This document shows, in pieces, positions 8,491 through 16,611 of a stretch of DNA of 64,000 bases. The notes beneath the pieces were generated by a model. That model was given only the letters and a program-made list of their open reading frames with translations, ran no database searches and was not told the origin of the DNA. This DNA comes from RGIG9608 sp045602425. GTDB taxonomy: Bacteria > Bacteroidota > Bacteroidia > Bacteroidales > Paludibacteraceae. The translations under genes were made by a program, and so were the position numbers. The stretch is from contig JAZSBO010000026.1 of NCBI GenBank assembly GCA_045602425.1, positions 86,071 to 150,070 of the forward strand. Reading direction: 5' to 3'. The number at the start of each line of letters is the position of its first letter. Position 1 is the first letter of the stretch.

Positions 8491-8990
8491 AATTCAAGCA
8501 ATCCGTCTGGTAAAGACATATACAAAGCACTGTTTTCTATATCTATTTTGATTATAAAATCTTCAGAAACAGGAATCAAATAATTTTCTACAACAAACAA
8601 TACATTTGCAGTAGCAGTATCTATCGAGGATATAATTCCTACTAAACCTTTTTCTACATCATACAACTTAAAACCCACAAAATAATCTAAACTCATTGAA
8701 ATTTGTTCTTCATTGATATTTTTCTTTGGCACAAAAATCTCTAAACCCGACAACGCAGCCGCTTCTTGTTCATTGTTTATACCATCAAAAAGCAACAATA
8801 ATGACTCTCTACCCTTCGGACGACACGAGTTAATAAAAAACGGCACAAAAATACCATCAATACATAACACAACAAAACCAATTTCCTCAATGTCAAAAGC
8901 ATCCGTAGAAAACCAACACGAAAGTTCTCCTTTAATTCCATGCGGTTTCCCTACTTTGCCAACTTCTACTAACTCTTCTCTTAATATCAT
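8487..8990 (-). CDS. rimM: Ribosome maturation factor RimM
   Basis: Assists assembly of the 30S head domain by binding S19. The 167 residues match the family: N-terminal RimM barrel (EVGKVGKPHGIKGELSCWF at about 9-27) and C-terminal PRC-barrel (about 95-165). In many bacteria rimM sits beside trmD and rplS. Here rplS lies divergently next to it, and rimM heads an unusual operon with an amylase, a patatin and mazG. Confidence 0.94.
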   Translation of the reverse strand: MILREELVEVGKVGKPHGIKGELSCWFSTDAFDIEEIGFVVLCIDGIFVPFFINSCRPKGRESLLLLFDGINNEQEAAALSGLEIFVPKKNINEEQISMSLDYFVGFKLYDVEKGLVGIISSIDTATANVLFVVENYLIPVSEDFIIKIDIENSALYMSLPDGLLEL

Positions 8991-9011
8991 TTTCGATCTT
9001 TTTTATTTCTG

Positions 9012-9019
9012 CAAAAATA
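9012..9019 (-). promoter_or_regulatory. rimM operon -7 box
   Basis: Reads TATTTTTG on the minus strand, an exact TAnnTTTG match 21 nt before the rimM ATG. Confidence 0.55.
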
Positions 9020-9050
9020 CAAACTATAACTTTCAATTTTTACATCACAA

Positions 9051-9080
9051 TTTGTTTTTCAGAAAAAAGCTTTATCTTTG
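9051..9080 (+). promoter_or_regulatory. rplS promoter (-33 TTTG and -7 TATCTTTG)
   Basis: TTTG at 9051-9054 and TATCTTTG at 9073-9080, separated by 18 nt, fit the Bacteroidota -33/-7 pair. The leader to the rplS ATG is about 65 nt. Confidence 0.7.
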
Positions 9081-9153
9081 CACCTCGTTTTACGTAATCT
9101 CTGGCAAAAGGTTTGTGAATATTGCGTAAAAGAATTTTTAAAAATTATATAAA

Positions 9154-9501
9154 ATGGATTTAATTAAAATTGCAGAAGAAGCATTTGCTTCGGGCAAACA
9201 AATTCCCGCATTTAAAAGCGGAGACACGATTACAGTTGCTTATCGTATTATCGAAGGTAACAAAGAGCGTATTCAGATGTATCGTGGTGTAGTTATTAAA
9301 ATTGTAGGACACGGTGCAAAAAAACGTTTCACAGTACGTAAGATGTCAGACAACGTAGGTGTAGAAAGAATTTTCCCTATGGACTCTCCTTACATTGATA
9401 GTATTACCGTAAACAAAATTGGTAAAGTTCGCCGTGCAAAACTTTATTACTTAAGAAAACTTACAGGTAAAAAAGCTCGTATTAAAGAGAAAACTTTTTA
9501 A
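9154..9501 (+). CDS. rplS: 50S ribosomal protein L19
   Basis: Large-subunit protein at the 30S-50S interface. The 115 residues show the family signatures GDTITVAYRIIEGNKERIQ (about 22-40), YRGVVI, and FTVRKMSDNVGVERIFP with KVRRAKLYYLR at the C-terminal side. It is a single-gene unit with its own promoter and a bidirectional terminator. Confidence 0.97.
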   Translation: MDLIKIAEEAFASGKQIPAFKSGDTITVAYRIIEGNKERIQMYRGVVIKIVGHGAKKRFTVRKMSDNVGVERIFPMDSPYIDSITVNKIGKVRRAKLYYLRKLTGKKARIKEKTF

Positions 9502-9513
9502 TAGTTTTTCACT

Positions 9514-9547
9514 TAAAAAAAACCTTCTTTTCAGAAGGTTTTTTTTC
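9514..9547. terminator. Bidirectional terminator between rplS and ftsH
   Basis: AACCTTCT (9521-9528) and AGAAGGTT (9533-9540) form an 8-bp stem with a 4-nt loop, flanked by A7 on the left and T7 on the right. It serves both convergent genes. Confidence 0.85.
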
Positions 9548-9564
9548 AATATATTCTATAGATA

Positions 9565-11526
9565 TTATTCCTGAGATTTCTCAGATTCTTCTGCATTTTT
9601 AAGTAATTCTTCTGTACGCGATTTCCATGGTCGTTTGCCAAAAACAGCCTCTACATCTTCTGCAAAAATTACTTCACGCTCTACTAACATTTCAGCAAGA
9701 CGATTGTGTCCTTCACGATGTGTTTCAAGCAATTCCTTTGCTCGACGATATTGAGCTGAAATTATTTGTTTTACTTCTTCGTCAATAAGTTCTGCTGTCT
9801 TTTCACTATAAGGTTTCGTAAAATTGTAATCATTACCAGTAGAGTCATAAAAACTCATATTCTTCACTTTATCGCTCATACCGAAATAAGTAACCATAGC
9901 ATAAGCACGCTTAGTAACACGCTCTAAATCGTTCATTGCTCCAGTCGACATCGTACCAAAAAATACCTCTTCGGCAGCACGTCCACCCAAGGTAGCACAC
10001 ATTTCATCAAGGAGATGTTCTTTAGTTGTAAGTTGTCGTTCTTCTGGCAAATACCAAGCGGCACCAAGTGCTTCTCCTCGTGGTACAATAGTAACCTTTA
10101 CTAATGGATTAGCATGTTCTAACAACCAACTTATTGTAGCATGCCCTGCTTCGTGATAAGCAATAGATTTTTTTTCTTCTTGTGTGATAATTTTTGTTTT
10201 TTTCTCCAATCCACCAATAATACGATCAACAGCTGCCAAAAAATCTTCTTTTTCAATTACATCCTTATTATTTCGAGCTGCTATCAAAGCTGCTTCGTTA
10301 CACACATTAGCAATTTCAGCACCTGAAAATCCGGGTGTTTGTCGTGCTAAAAAGTCTACATCAAGCGTTTTATCAATTTTCAAAGGCAGAAGATGAACTT
10401 GAAATATAGCTTTTCGCTCATTTAGATCTGGTAAATCTACATGTATCTGTCGGTCAAAACGTCCTGCACGCAACAATGCTTTGTCTAATACATCAGCTCT
10501 ATTGGTAGCTGCAAGAATAATAACACCACTATTCGTTCCAAAGCCATCCATCTCAGTTAAAAGCTGATTCAAAGTATTTTCCCGTTCGTCATTTGAATGT
10601 GAAAGATTTTTACCTCTTGCTCTACCAATTGCATCAATTTCATCAATAAAAATAATACATGGAGCTTTCTCTTTTGCTTGTCTAAACAAATCGCGAACAC
10701 GCGAAGCTCCAACCCCCACAAACATCTCAACAAAATCAGAACCAGACATAGAGAAAAACGGCACGTCAGCCTCACCAGCTACAGCTTTTGCCAAAAGTGT
10801 TTTACCCGTACCCGGAGGACCAACAAGTAACGCTCCTTTTGGAATTTTTCCTCCCAAACGACGATATTTTTCTGGATCTTTCAAAAATGATACAATCTCC
10901 TCAACCTCTTGTTTTGCCCCTTCAAGCCCTGCCACATCTTTAAAAGTAACCTTCTCTGCAGAGCCCTTATCAAATAATTTTGCTTGAGATTTTCCAACAT
11001 TAAAAATTCCTCCTCCGCCAGCTGGTCCTGCAGACATACGTCGCATAAGAAAAATAAAGAAAAATATCATCAATAAGAATGGAACTACCGACCAAAGAAT
11101 TTCTTCGTAACTTCGTGCTTGCTCATAGCTGTATTCTCCCGTATAAACCCCACTACTACGATATTTAGCTATCATTTTTTCAAAATCCTCAACAGAAGGT
11201 ATTGCTACTTCTATCATAGCTTGTTTCGTCAATGTATCTACCTTCTCACCAAAAACTTGCTCTACACAAAGCGATTTTATCTCGGCTTCAAGCATATTTC
11301 GATTCGAAAAAACAGTAATTTTCGAAATACAATTATCTGCTACTAATGTTTCAAATTTTGAATAAGGCACCTCACGAGTTAACCCATTTTTGTCAAAAAA
11401 AATAGACAAAACAAACAAAACTGCTATTGACAAATAAATCCAATAGAAGTTAAATTTAGGTTTAAATCCCTTTTTGTTATTCTTATCAGAAGAAAATATA
11501 TCTTTCTTTTTAGTTTCTTTTTCCAT
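9565..11526 (-). CDS. ftsH: ATP-dependent zinc metalloprotease FtsH
   Basis: Membrane-anchored AAA+ protease that degrades misfolded membrane proteins and regulatory proteins. The 653 residues give TM1 (about 27-45), a periplasmic domain, TM2 (about 146-162), Walker A GPPGTGKT (236-243), Walker B IIFIDEID (291-298), the SRH with arginine fingers near 353-356, and the zinc site HEAGH (458-462). It starts 3 nt after rsfS, so the two are co-transcribed. The C-terminal tail is short and acidic. Confidence 0.97.
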   Translation of the reverse strand: MEKETKKKDIFSSDKNNKKGFKPKFNFYWIYLSIAVLFVLSIFFDKNGLTREVPYSKFETLVADNCISKITVFSNRNMLEAEIKSLCVEQVFGEKVDTLTKQAMIEVAIPSVEDFEKMIAKYRSSGVYTGEYSYEQARSYEEILWSVVPFLLMIFFFIFLMRRMSAGPAGGGGIFNVGKSQAKLFDKGSAEKVTFKDVAGLEGAKQEVEEIVSFLKDPEKYRRLGGKIPKGALLVGPPGTGKTLLAKAVAGEADVPFFSMSGSDFVEMFVGVGASRVRDLFRQAKEKAPCIIFIDEIDAIGRARGKNLSHSNDERENTLNQLLTEMDGFGTNSGVIILAATNRADVLDKALLRAGRFDRQIHVDLPDLNERKAIFQVHLLPLKIDKTLDVDFLARQTPGFSGAEIANVCNEAALIAARNNKDVIEKEDFLAAVDRIIGGLEKKTKIITQEEKKSIAYHEAGHATISWLLEHANPLVKVTIVPRGEALGAAWYLPEERQLTTKEHLLDEMCATLGGRAAEEVFFGTMSTGAMNDLERVTKRAYAMVTYFGMSDKVKNMSFYDSTGNDYNFTKPYSEKTAELIDEEVKQIISAQYRRAKELLETHREGHNRLAEMLVEREVIFAEDVEAVFGKRPWKSRTEELLKNAEESEKSQE

Positions 11527-11529
11527 ATT

Positions 11530-11892
11530 TCAATCAATATCTGCAAATTCTTTCAATTTAGCATCAGACCAAAGATGCTCAATATCATAAAACTCACGTG
11601 CTTCCAGTTGAAAAACATGAACTACGACTTGCCCATAATCCATCGCTACCCAATTTGCAGCTTCCAGTCCATCAACAACAAAAGGTTTTATATTTAACAT
11701 TTCACTAACAATTTTTTTTATTTCAGTAGTAATAGTTGCCACATGAGTTGAAGATGTTCCCTCACAAATCACAAAAAACACACACGGAGCCTCTAATTTT
11801 TGCATATCAACAGACACTATCCGTTTTGCTTTGCCCTCCTGCATTCCTTTAACAATCGTATCAACAAATTGTTCAATGCTTGTTTCATTCAT
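11530..11892 (-). CDS. rsfS: Ribosome silencing factor RsfS
   Basis: Binds L14 and blocks subunit joining under nutrient limitation (Iojap/RsfS family). The 120 residues carry the family core: DMQKLEAPCVFFVICEGTSS (about 29-48) and NWVAMDYGQVVVHVFQ, then REFYDIEHLWSDAK. It is first in a two-gene operon with ftsH, a common Bacteroidota pairing. A clear -7 box lies 18 nt upstream of the ATG. Confidence 0.95.
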   Translation of the reverse strand: MNETSIEQFVDTIVKGMQEGKAKRIVSVDMQKLEAPCVFFVICEGTSSTHVATITTEIKKIVSEMLNIKPFVVDGLEAANWVAMDYGQVVVHVFQLEAREFYDIEHLWSDAKLKEFADID

Positions 11893-11909
11893 AAATTCAA
11901 TAATTTATG

Positions 11910-11917
11910 CAAATATA
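11910..11917 (-). promoter_or_regulatory. rsfS-ftsH -7 box
   Basis: Reads TATATTTG on the minus strand, an exact TAnnTTTG match, giving a very short leader before rsfS. Confidence 0.55.
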
Positions 11918-11960
11918 GTGAAAAGAAAAACATCTATTTAGAATAAAGTTTTTTTAACTA

Positions 11961-11994
11961 AAAAGAGGGTTGACCTAAAGATCAACCCTCTTTT
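11961..11994 (-). terminator. Terminator of the TPR lipoprotein gene
   Basis: AAAAGAGGGTTGA and TCAACCCTCTTTT form a 13-bp stem around an 8-nt loop, 21 nt after the stop of the gene at 12016. Confidence 0.85.
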
Positions 11995-12015
11995 ACATTA
12001 AATTTATAATAAAAC

Positions 12016-13713
12016 TTATTTTACGATTTCTGCAAATTTAGCATCATTTGCATAATTAGCAAATTCAATGTCTTTTTTAGCATATTCAGCTTTTGCAGCA
12101 CACATTTCAACTGATTTTTGAAGGTTTTCGTAAACAGCAGCATTGTCATTAACACGAGCACCAACAATAGCAAGTAAATAATAAGTCATTGCATCTTTTT
12201 TCGCAACTTGATTTAAAGCAACACGAGCAGCGTTGAAATCACCAGTTAAGATTTTTGCCAAACCTTCATTATTCACATTCGAACCATTCAAAACAGAAAC
12301 TGCTTTCTCATATTCAGCTTTCTTAATCAAAAGAGCTCCTTGAGCCAATTCTAAATTTTCACCAACATTAGCCGATTTTCCAAAATATTCTTCAGCAGCT
12401 GTTAAGTTTTTGTTTGCCAATGCAATCAAACCAGCATTAAAGTTAGCTTCAGGAGCATCTGCTTTAAATTCTACAGCTTTTTTAATCATACGATCTGCAT
12501 CTGCAAATTTACCTTGTTGATAAAGAGTAATACCTAAATTGTTATAAGCTCTCCAATCGTTTGCATTACGTGCAATTACTTTGTTATAGATTTCAATTTT
12601 TTCATCAAGATTTGTAAACAATTTAGCTGAATAAAGTAATTCTTCTAAATTCAAAGCAGCATCATTATTTTTAGCCAAATCTTTAATTTCTTCATCAGAT
12701 TTTCCAATTACATCAACAGACAAAGTCATTTGAGAACGACGAAGTTTTGGAAGAATTTCATCAGCGATAGCTTTATAAACTTCAGAAATATTCTTGATTT
12801 CACGTTCACGTTCTTCTGGATCTTCATACATTGACAAAACTCGCAAGATAACTTCCTTATCATCGATTTCAGAATCTTGCATCAAAGTTTGGAATCCATC
12901 CCAGTCTTCTGCAGTAAATTTTGCATTAACAGCGATTTCTGCTTTCAATTTTTTCAATTGTTTAGCAATGTATTTATTTGTTTCTTTTTCACGACGTTCA
13001 GCCAATTTTTCATTCAACGACAAAGATCCATCAGGTGAAGCATACGAAGAAATTTCAATACCTTTCAATTCTTCATTCTGAGCATCTTTTGCATCTTGAA
13101 CTTTTTGAATCAAAGCTGCGATTTCATCTTTAGACAATTCAGAAGAACGAATATTCGATTGTTGAATAGCAAAATAAATATCAGCTTTTTTCTTCTCTGT
13201 AATAACTCGTTGGAAATTGTCTTCAGCAAGAACAGGATCTAATGCTTGGAAATTAACAAGTTCTGGGGTAGCCAAAATACCAGGAACAATTTCTACAACA
13301 CCCAAATCATACTCTTTGTTTTTAACTTTAGCTTTTACTCGCACACAGAAATTTGATTTCAAAAATTTTTCATCATAATCAAATGCCGTAACAAAACTAT
13401 AAGGTCCACCAACTTTATATTTTACTACTTCATTGTTATCCTTAACTTTTTCTCCTTGATAAAGTACATCTTTATCTGCAATTGTATCAGTTTCTGTTGC
13501 CAAAATAGGAGTAATTGTTAATTCCAATTTTTTCTTGAAATACTTTTCTGGATAATTAACTTTCACTTCCATTCTAACTTTACCAGAATGACTTTCTACT
13601 GGAGTAGGAACAACAGTTACATACTCTTTCAACAATTCTTTTGGTTTACCGCAACTAACAATCAACGATAAAACCAAACAAGCCGTAACGACTGAAAATA
13701 AATGTTTTCTCAT
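12016..13713 (-). CDS. TPR lipoprotein with OmpA-like segment
   Basis: Predicted periplasmic or outer-membrane lipoprotein of 565 residues; lipobox IVSC gives Cys21. A beta-rich N-terminal part (about 35-165) precedes an OmpA-C-like segment (ISSYASPDGSLSLNEKLAER, about 222-241), then a TPR array in the C-terminal third (for example WRAYNNLGITLYQQGKFADA near 400). This order resembles Bacteroidales OmpA/TPR proteins of the cell envelope. It is a single-gene unit with a promoter and a strong terminator. The role is probably envelope organisation or peptidoglycan tethering, by inference. The canonical OmpA peptidoglycan-binding residues are only partly recognisable. Confidence 0.8.
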   Translation of the reverse strand: MRKHLFSVVTACLVLSLIVSCGKPKELLKEYVTVVPTPVESHSGKVRMEVKVNYPEKYFKKKLELTITPILATETDTIADKDVLYQGEKVKDNNEVVKYKVGGPYSFVTAFDYDEKFLKSNFCVRVKAKVKNKEYDLGVVEIVPGILATPELVNFQALDPVLAEDNFQRVITEKKKADIYFAIQQSNIRSSELSKDEIAALIQKVQDAKDAQNEELKGIEISSYASPDGSLSLNEKLAERREKETNKYIAKQLKKLKAEIAVNAKFTAEDWDGFQTLMQDSEIDDKEVILRVLSMYEDPEEREREIKNISEVYKAIADEILPKLRRSQMTLSVDVIGKSDEEIKDLAKNNDAALNLEELLYSAKLFTNLDEKIEIYNKVIARNANDWRAYNNLGITLYQQGKFADADRMIKKAVEFKADAPEANFNAGLIALANKNLTAAEEYFGKSANVGENLELAQGALLIKKAEYEKAVSVLNGSNVNNEGLAKILTGDFNAARVALNQVAKKDAMTYYLLAIVGARVNDNAAVYENLQKSVEMCAAKAEYAKKDIEFANYANDAKFAEIVK

Positions 13714-13775
13714 TTTTTTGATTTTTTTGTTAATAATAATTAATTTACTTTATTCACAATTCACGAAATATTTGG

Positions 13776-13783
13776 CAAATATA
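13776..13783 (-). promoter_or_regulatory. -7 box of the TPR lipoprotein gene
   Basis: Reads TATATTTG on the minus strand, an exact TAnnTTTG match, 62 nt before the ATG at 13713. Confidence 0.55.
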
Positions 13784-13807
13784 AAAATAGTTACATTAAT
13801 AATTCGT

Positions 13808-13815
13808 TATTTTTG
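13808..13815 (+). promoter_or_regulatory. -7 box of the radical SAM gene
   Basis: TATTTTTG, an exact match, 75 nt before the ATG at 13891. It forms a divergent pair with the box at 13776-13783. Confidence 0.5.
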
Positions 13816-13890
13816 CAAAAAATAACCTTTTTTATTTCAAAAAAACTCACATAACATTGTTAATCAAGTAGATAACTTTATTATAAAATA

Positions 13891-14859
13891 ATGAAAAAAC
13901 GATATTTTCTATCATATTTAAAAGTTAAAAATCTGATTTTGAACTATATTTCGTTTATTTTTAACTCAAAAAAAGTACACTCAAAAACATTTCCGTCATT
14001 TATTTCTTTAGAAACAGTTGCAGTATGTAATCTACACTGTCCTGAATGTGTTGCTGGACAAAAGCAAATTACACGGCAACCCTTTATGAATATTGAATTA
14101 TTCAAAAAAGTAATTGACGAAATACAACACTATACTTTGCATGTACTTTTATATTTTCAAGGAGAGCCACTTCTCCATCCCAATATCATAGAAATGATAG
14201 AATATTCCAACAATAAAAATCTTTATACTTATTTATCTACAAATGCCCAAACGTTAGACGAAAATATAAGTATACAGATAGTAAAAAGTCAATTACGACA
14301 TATTGTTATTTCGATTGACGGAATTACTCAACAATCTTACGAGCAATACAGAGTTGGAGGATCGTTGGAAAAAGCCATACAAGCTATTAAATATTTAAAA
14401 AAAGAGAAAGAGAGACAATACTCTTCGTTCCCAAAAATAGAAATACAATTTGTAGTATTCAAACACAATGAAAACGAAATAAAAGAAATAAAAACACTTG
14501 CAAAAGAATGGGGAGCTAATTGCATCAGCATAAAGTCAGCACAGATTTACAACTACAAGCAAAAAAGCGACATAATTCCTTCATTAAAAAAATATAGTCG
14601 CTATGTACAAAAAAATGGGCGATGGCAATTAAAAAAGAAAATCAAAAATCGTTGTTTTAGAAGTTGGGCTGGAGCAGTAATTAACTCTGAAGGAGAAGTG
14701 TTGCCATGTTGCTTCGACAAACAAAGCATATTCACCTTTGGTAACGTAAAACACTCAACTTTAAAAGATATTTTTCATAATCAAAAAGCTATCGATTTTC
14801 GCAATCAAATCAAAAAAAACAGAAACAGCATTGACATTTGCACAAATTGTACAGAGTAA
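13891..14859 (+). CDS. Radical SAM / SPASM-type protein
   Basis: Radical SAM enzyme of 322 residues. The 4Fe-4S motif is CNLHCPEC (Cys46, Cys50, Cys53; CxxxCxxC). The C-terminal region carries SPASM-type cysteines (NRCFRSW, EVLPCCFDK, CTNCTE) that would hold auxiliary clusters. The N-terminal 30 residues are basic and hydrophobic. SPASM enzymes modify peptides, proteins or small molecules; the substrate here cannot be inferred. A small cysteine-containing lipoprotein gene follows 43 nt downstream but has its own -7 box. No RiPP recognition domain or precursor is evident. Confidence 0.85.
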   Translation: MKKRYFLSYLKVKNLILNYISFIFNSKKVHSKTFPSFISLETVAVCNLHCPECVAGQKQITRQPFMNIELFKKVIDEIQHYTLHVLLYFQGEPLLHPNIIEMIEYSNNKNLYTYLSTNAQTLDENISIQIVKSQLRHIVISIDGITQQSYEQYRVGGSLEKAIQAIKYLKKEKERQYSSFPKIEIQFVVFKHNENEIKEIKTLAKEWGANCISIKSAQIYNYKQKSDIIPSLKKYSRYVQKNGRWQLKKKIKNRCFRSWAGAVINSEGEVLPCCFDKQSIFTFGNVKHSTLKDIFHNQKAIDFRNQIKKNRNSIDICTNCTE

Positions 14860-14875
14860 TTTTTGCTTTAATCAT

Positions 14876-14883
14876 TATTTTTG
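14876..14883 (+). promoter_or_regulatory. -7 box before small lipoprotein gene
   Basis: TATTTTTG, an exact match, 19 nt before the ATG at 14903. Confidence 0.5.
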
Positions 14884-14902
14884 CCCAAAAAAAATAAAAA
14901 TT

Positions 14903-15328
14903 ATGAAAAAAACACTTGCCATTCCTTTATTAACGATATTTATACTTCTCGCATCCTGCACTCCAGCAGACTATTGCGACACCATAAATGTTGAAATAAA
15001 AAAATGTCAAATCTCTGTACATACATTCTTAAACACAAAAAGTAGCAGAAATCCAAACTGCGATAATGTCATGGAACAACTGCTATCTTCGGAAAAGAAA
15101 ATACGAAAACTTGGATATTTCCGAGAAGAAAAGGTTTTGTTTGATTCTGCTTTAGCAATAATCAATTTTTATAAAACAGCACTAAGTGAAGTAAAGGACA
15201 ACAATACACATCTTTCTTCTGATTTTTTATTGAATTTTAAAGAAACAGAAGAAATCTTAATTTCTCTTTTTAAAAAAGCAAATCATGAATTTATTATAAA
15301 ATTTGATTTGATACAAACACAACTTTAA
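14903..15328 (+). CDS. Small lipoprotein of unknown function
   Basis: The 141-residue product has a lipoprotein signal peptide with lipobox LLASC (Cys17). The mature part is mostly helical and carries three further cysteines near the N-terminus (DYC, KKC, NPNC). I do not recognise a family. The ATG at 14903 was chosen because it begins the signal peptide and follows a -7 box; a longer reading upstream would overlap the radical SAM gene. DUF2851 follows after 5 nt, so the two are probably co-transcribed. Confidence 0.75.
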   Translation: MKKTLAIPLLTIFILLASCTPADYCDTINVEIKKCQISVHTFLNTKSSRNPNCDNVMEQLLSSEKKIRKLGYFREEKVLFDSALAIINFYKTALSEVKDNNTHLSSDFLLNFKETEEILISLFKKANHEFIIKFDLIQTQL

Positions 15329-15333
15329 TTTCG

Positions 15334-16611
15334 ATGAACGAAGATTTACTTCATTATATTTGGCGTTACAAACGCTTCTCACTCCACAACCTAACAACTA
15401 CTGATGGAGAGCCTATTGAGATTATTGATTTAGGTTTACCTAACACAAATGCTGGAGCCGACTTTTCAAATGCAAAAATAAAAATCAGGAATCTGATTTG
15501 GGCAGGCGATGTTGAAATTCACATCAAATCAAGTGATTGGAATCGGCATCAGCATCATAAAAACAGCGTTTATAACAATGTTATATTACATGTTGTAGCA
15601 GAATGCGATTGTAAAATATTCGATACTAACAATCGTGAGATTCCTCAATTAGAAATAAAAATACCCGAAGGTTTACAGGAAAAGACTTTCTCGCAACAAA
15701 TTCTGTTTATTCCTTGCGAAAAGTCAATTCCAAAATTATCCCCTTTTACAAAACAAACATGGTTGGAATCGCTTTTATTCGAACGATTTATTCGAAAAAC
15801 TAACGACATAAAAGAACTTCTTGTACAAAATGGGAATGATTGGGAAAATACTTTTTACGTTTTTTTAGCACGAAATTTTGGGTTCGGGAAAAATGCAGAT
15901 GCATTTATGTTTCTCGCCAAATCGTTGCCACTAAACATCATACGAAAACACAAAGACAATTTGTTGCAAGTAGAAGCTATGCTATTCGGTCAAGCAGATT
16001 TATTGCCACAAAACAGCTCTGAAACTTATATCAACAATCTTGAACGAGAATACAAATTTCTTCAACAAAAATTTCAACTTGTTCCTATTTCGGCACACCT
16101 TTGGAAAATGTTTCGTTTACGACCTATGAATTTTCCTCATATTCGTATCGCACAATTCGCTGCTTTGCTACAAAAATCTGATAATCTTTTCTCAAAAATA
16201 ATCAAAACACCTTCCATTGAGTATCTACGAGATTTATTGTATGTAGATGTTTCTGACTTTTGGAATACCCATTACAATTTTTCACAGCAAAGCAAACGTA
16301 TAAGTAAACATCTAACTCACGCCACCCTCGATACTATTATTATCAATACCATTGTCCCTTTCTTATTTGCTTATGGACAAATGCAAGGACAAGAAAATCT
16401 ATGTAATCAGGCTGTTAAATTACTCTATAATTTACCTGCAGAAAAAAATAAGATTGTTGAAAAATTCAACAATCTAAAATTCATCACCCTATCGGCATCT
16501 GATACTCAAGCTCTTTTACAACTCAAAACCTGCTATTGCGACACAAAGAAATGCTTTCGATGTCGCTTCTACCACGAAATAACAAAACAACTATTTAACG
16601 AAAAACTTTAA
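15334..16611 (+). CDS. DUF2851 family protein
   Basis: Cytoplasmic protein of 425 residues without signal peptide or membrane segments. The N-terminal region matches the DUF2851 family of Bacteroidota: MNEDLLHYIWRYKRF, NAGADFSNAKI and GDVEIHIKSSDW, followed by HxxHxxNxVYNNVILHVV-type residues. The C-terminus has a CYCDTKKCFRCRFY cluster of cysteines that may bind metal. Function is not established. The last 17 bp overlap tail-to-tail with the pseudouridine synthase gene on the other strand. Confidence 0.88.
   Translation: MNEDLLHYIWRYKRFSLHNLTTTDGEPIEIIDLGLPNTNAGADFSNAKIKIRNLIWAGDVEIHIKSSDWNRHQHHKNSVYNNVILHVVAECDCKIFDTNNREIPQLEIKIPEGLQEKTFSQQILFIPCEKSIPKLSPFTKQTWLESLLFERFIRKTNDIKELLVQNGNDWENTFYVFLARNFGFGKNADAFMFLAKSLPLNIIRKHKDNLLQVEAMLFGQADLLPQNSSETYINNLEREYKFLQQKFQLVPISAHLWKMFRLRPMNFPHIRIAQFAALLQKSDNLFSKIIKTPSIEYLRDLLYVDVSDFWNTHYNFSQQSKRISKHLTHATLDTIIINTIVPFLFAYGQMQGQENLCNQAVKLLYNLPAEKNKIVEKFNNLKFITLSASDTQALLQLKTCYCDTKKCFRCRFYHEITKQLFNEKL

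Noticed and set aside
12016..13713. Calling the TPR lipoprotein a true OmpA porin
   Set aside because: No N-terminal beta-barrel is present and the OmpA-like segment is short; only a partial OmpA-C similarity is supported.
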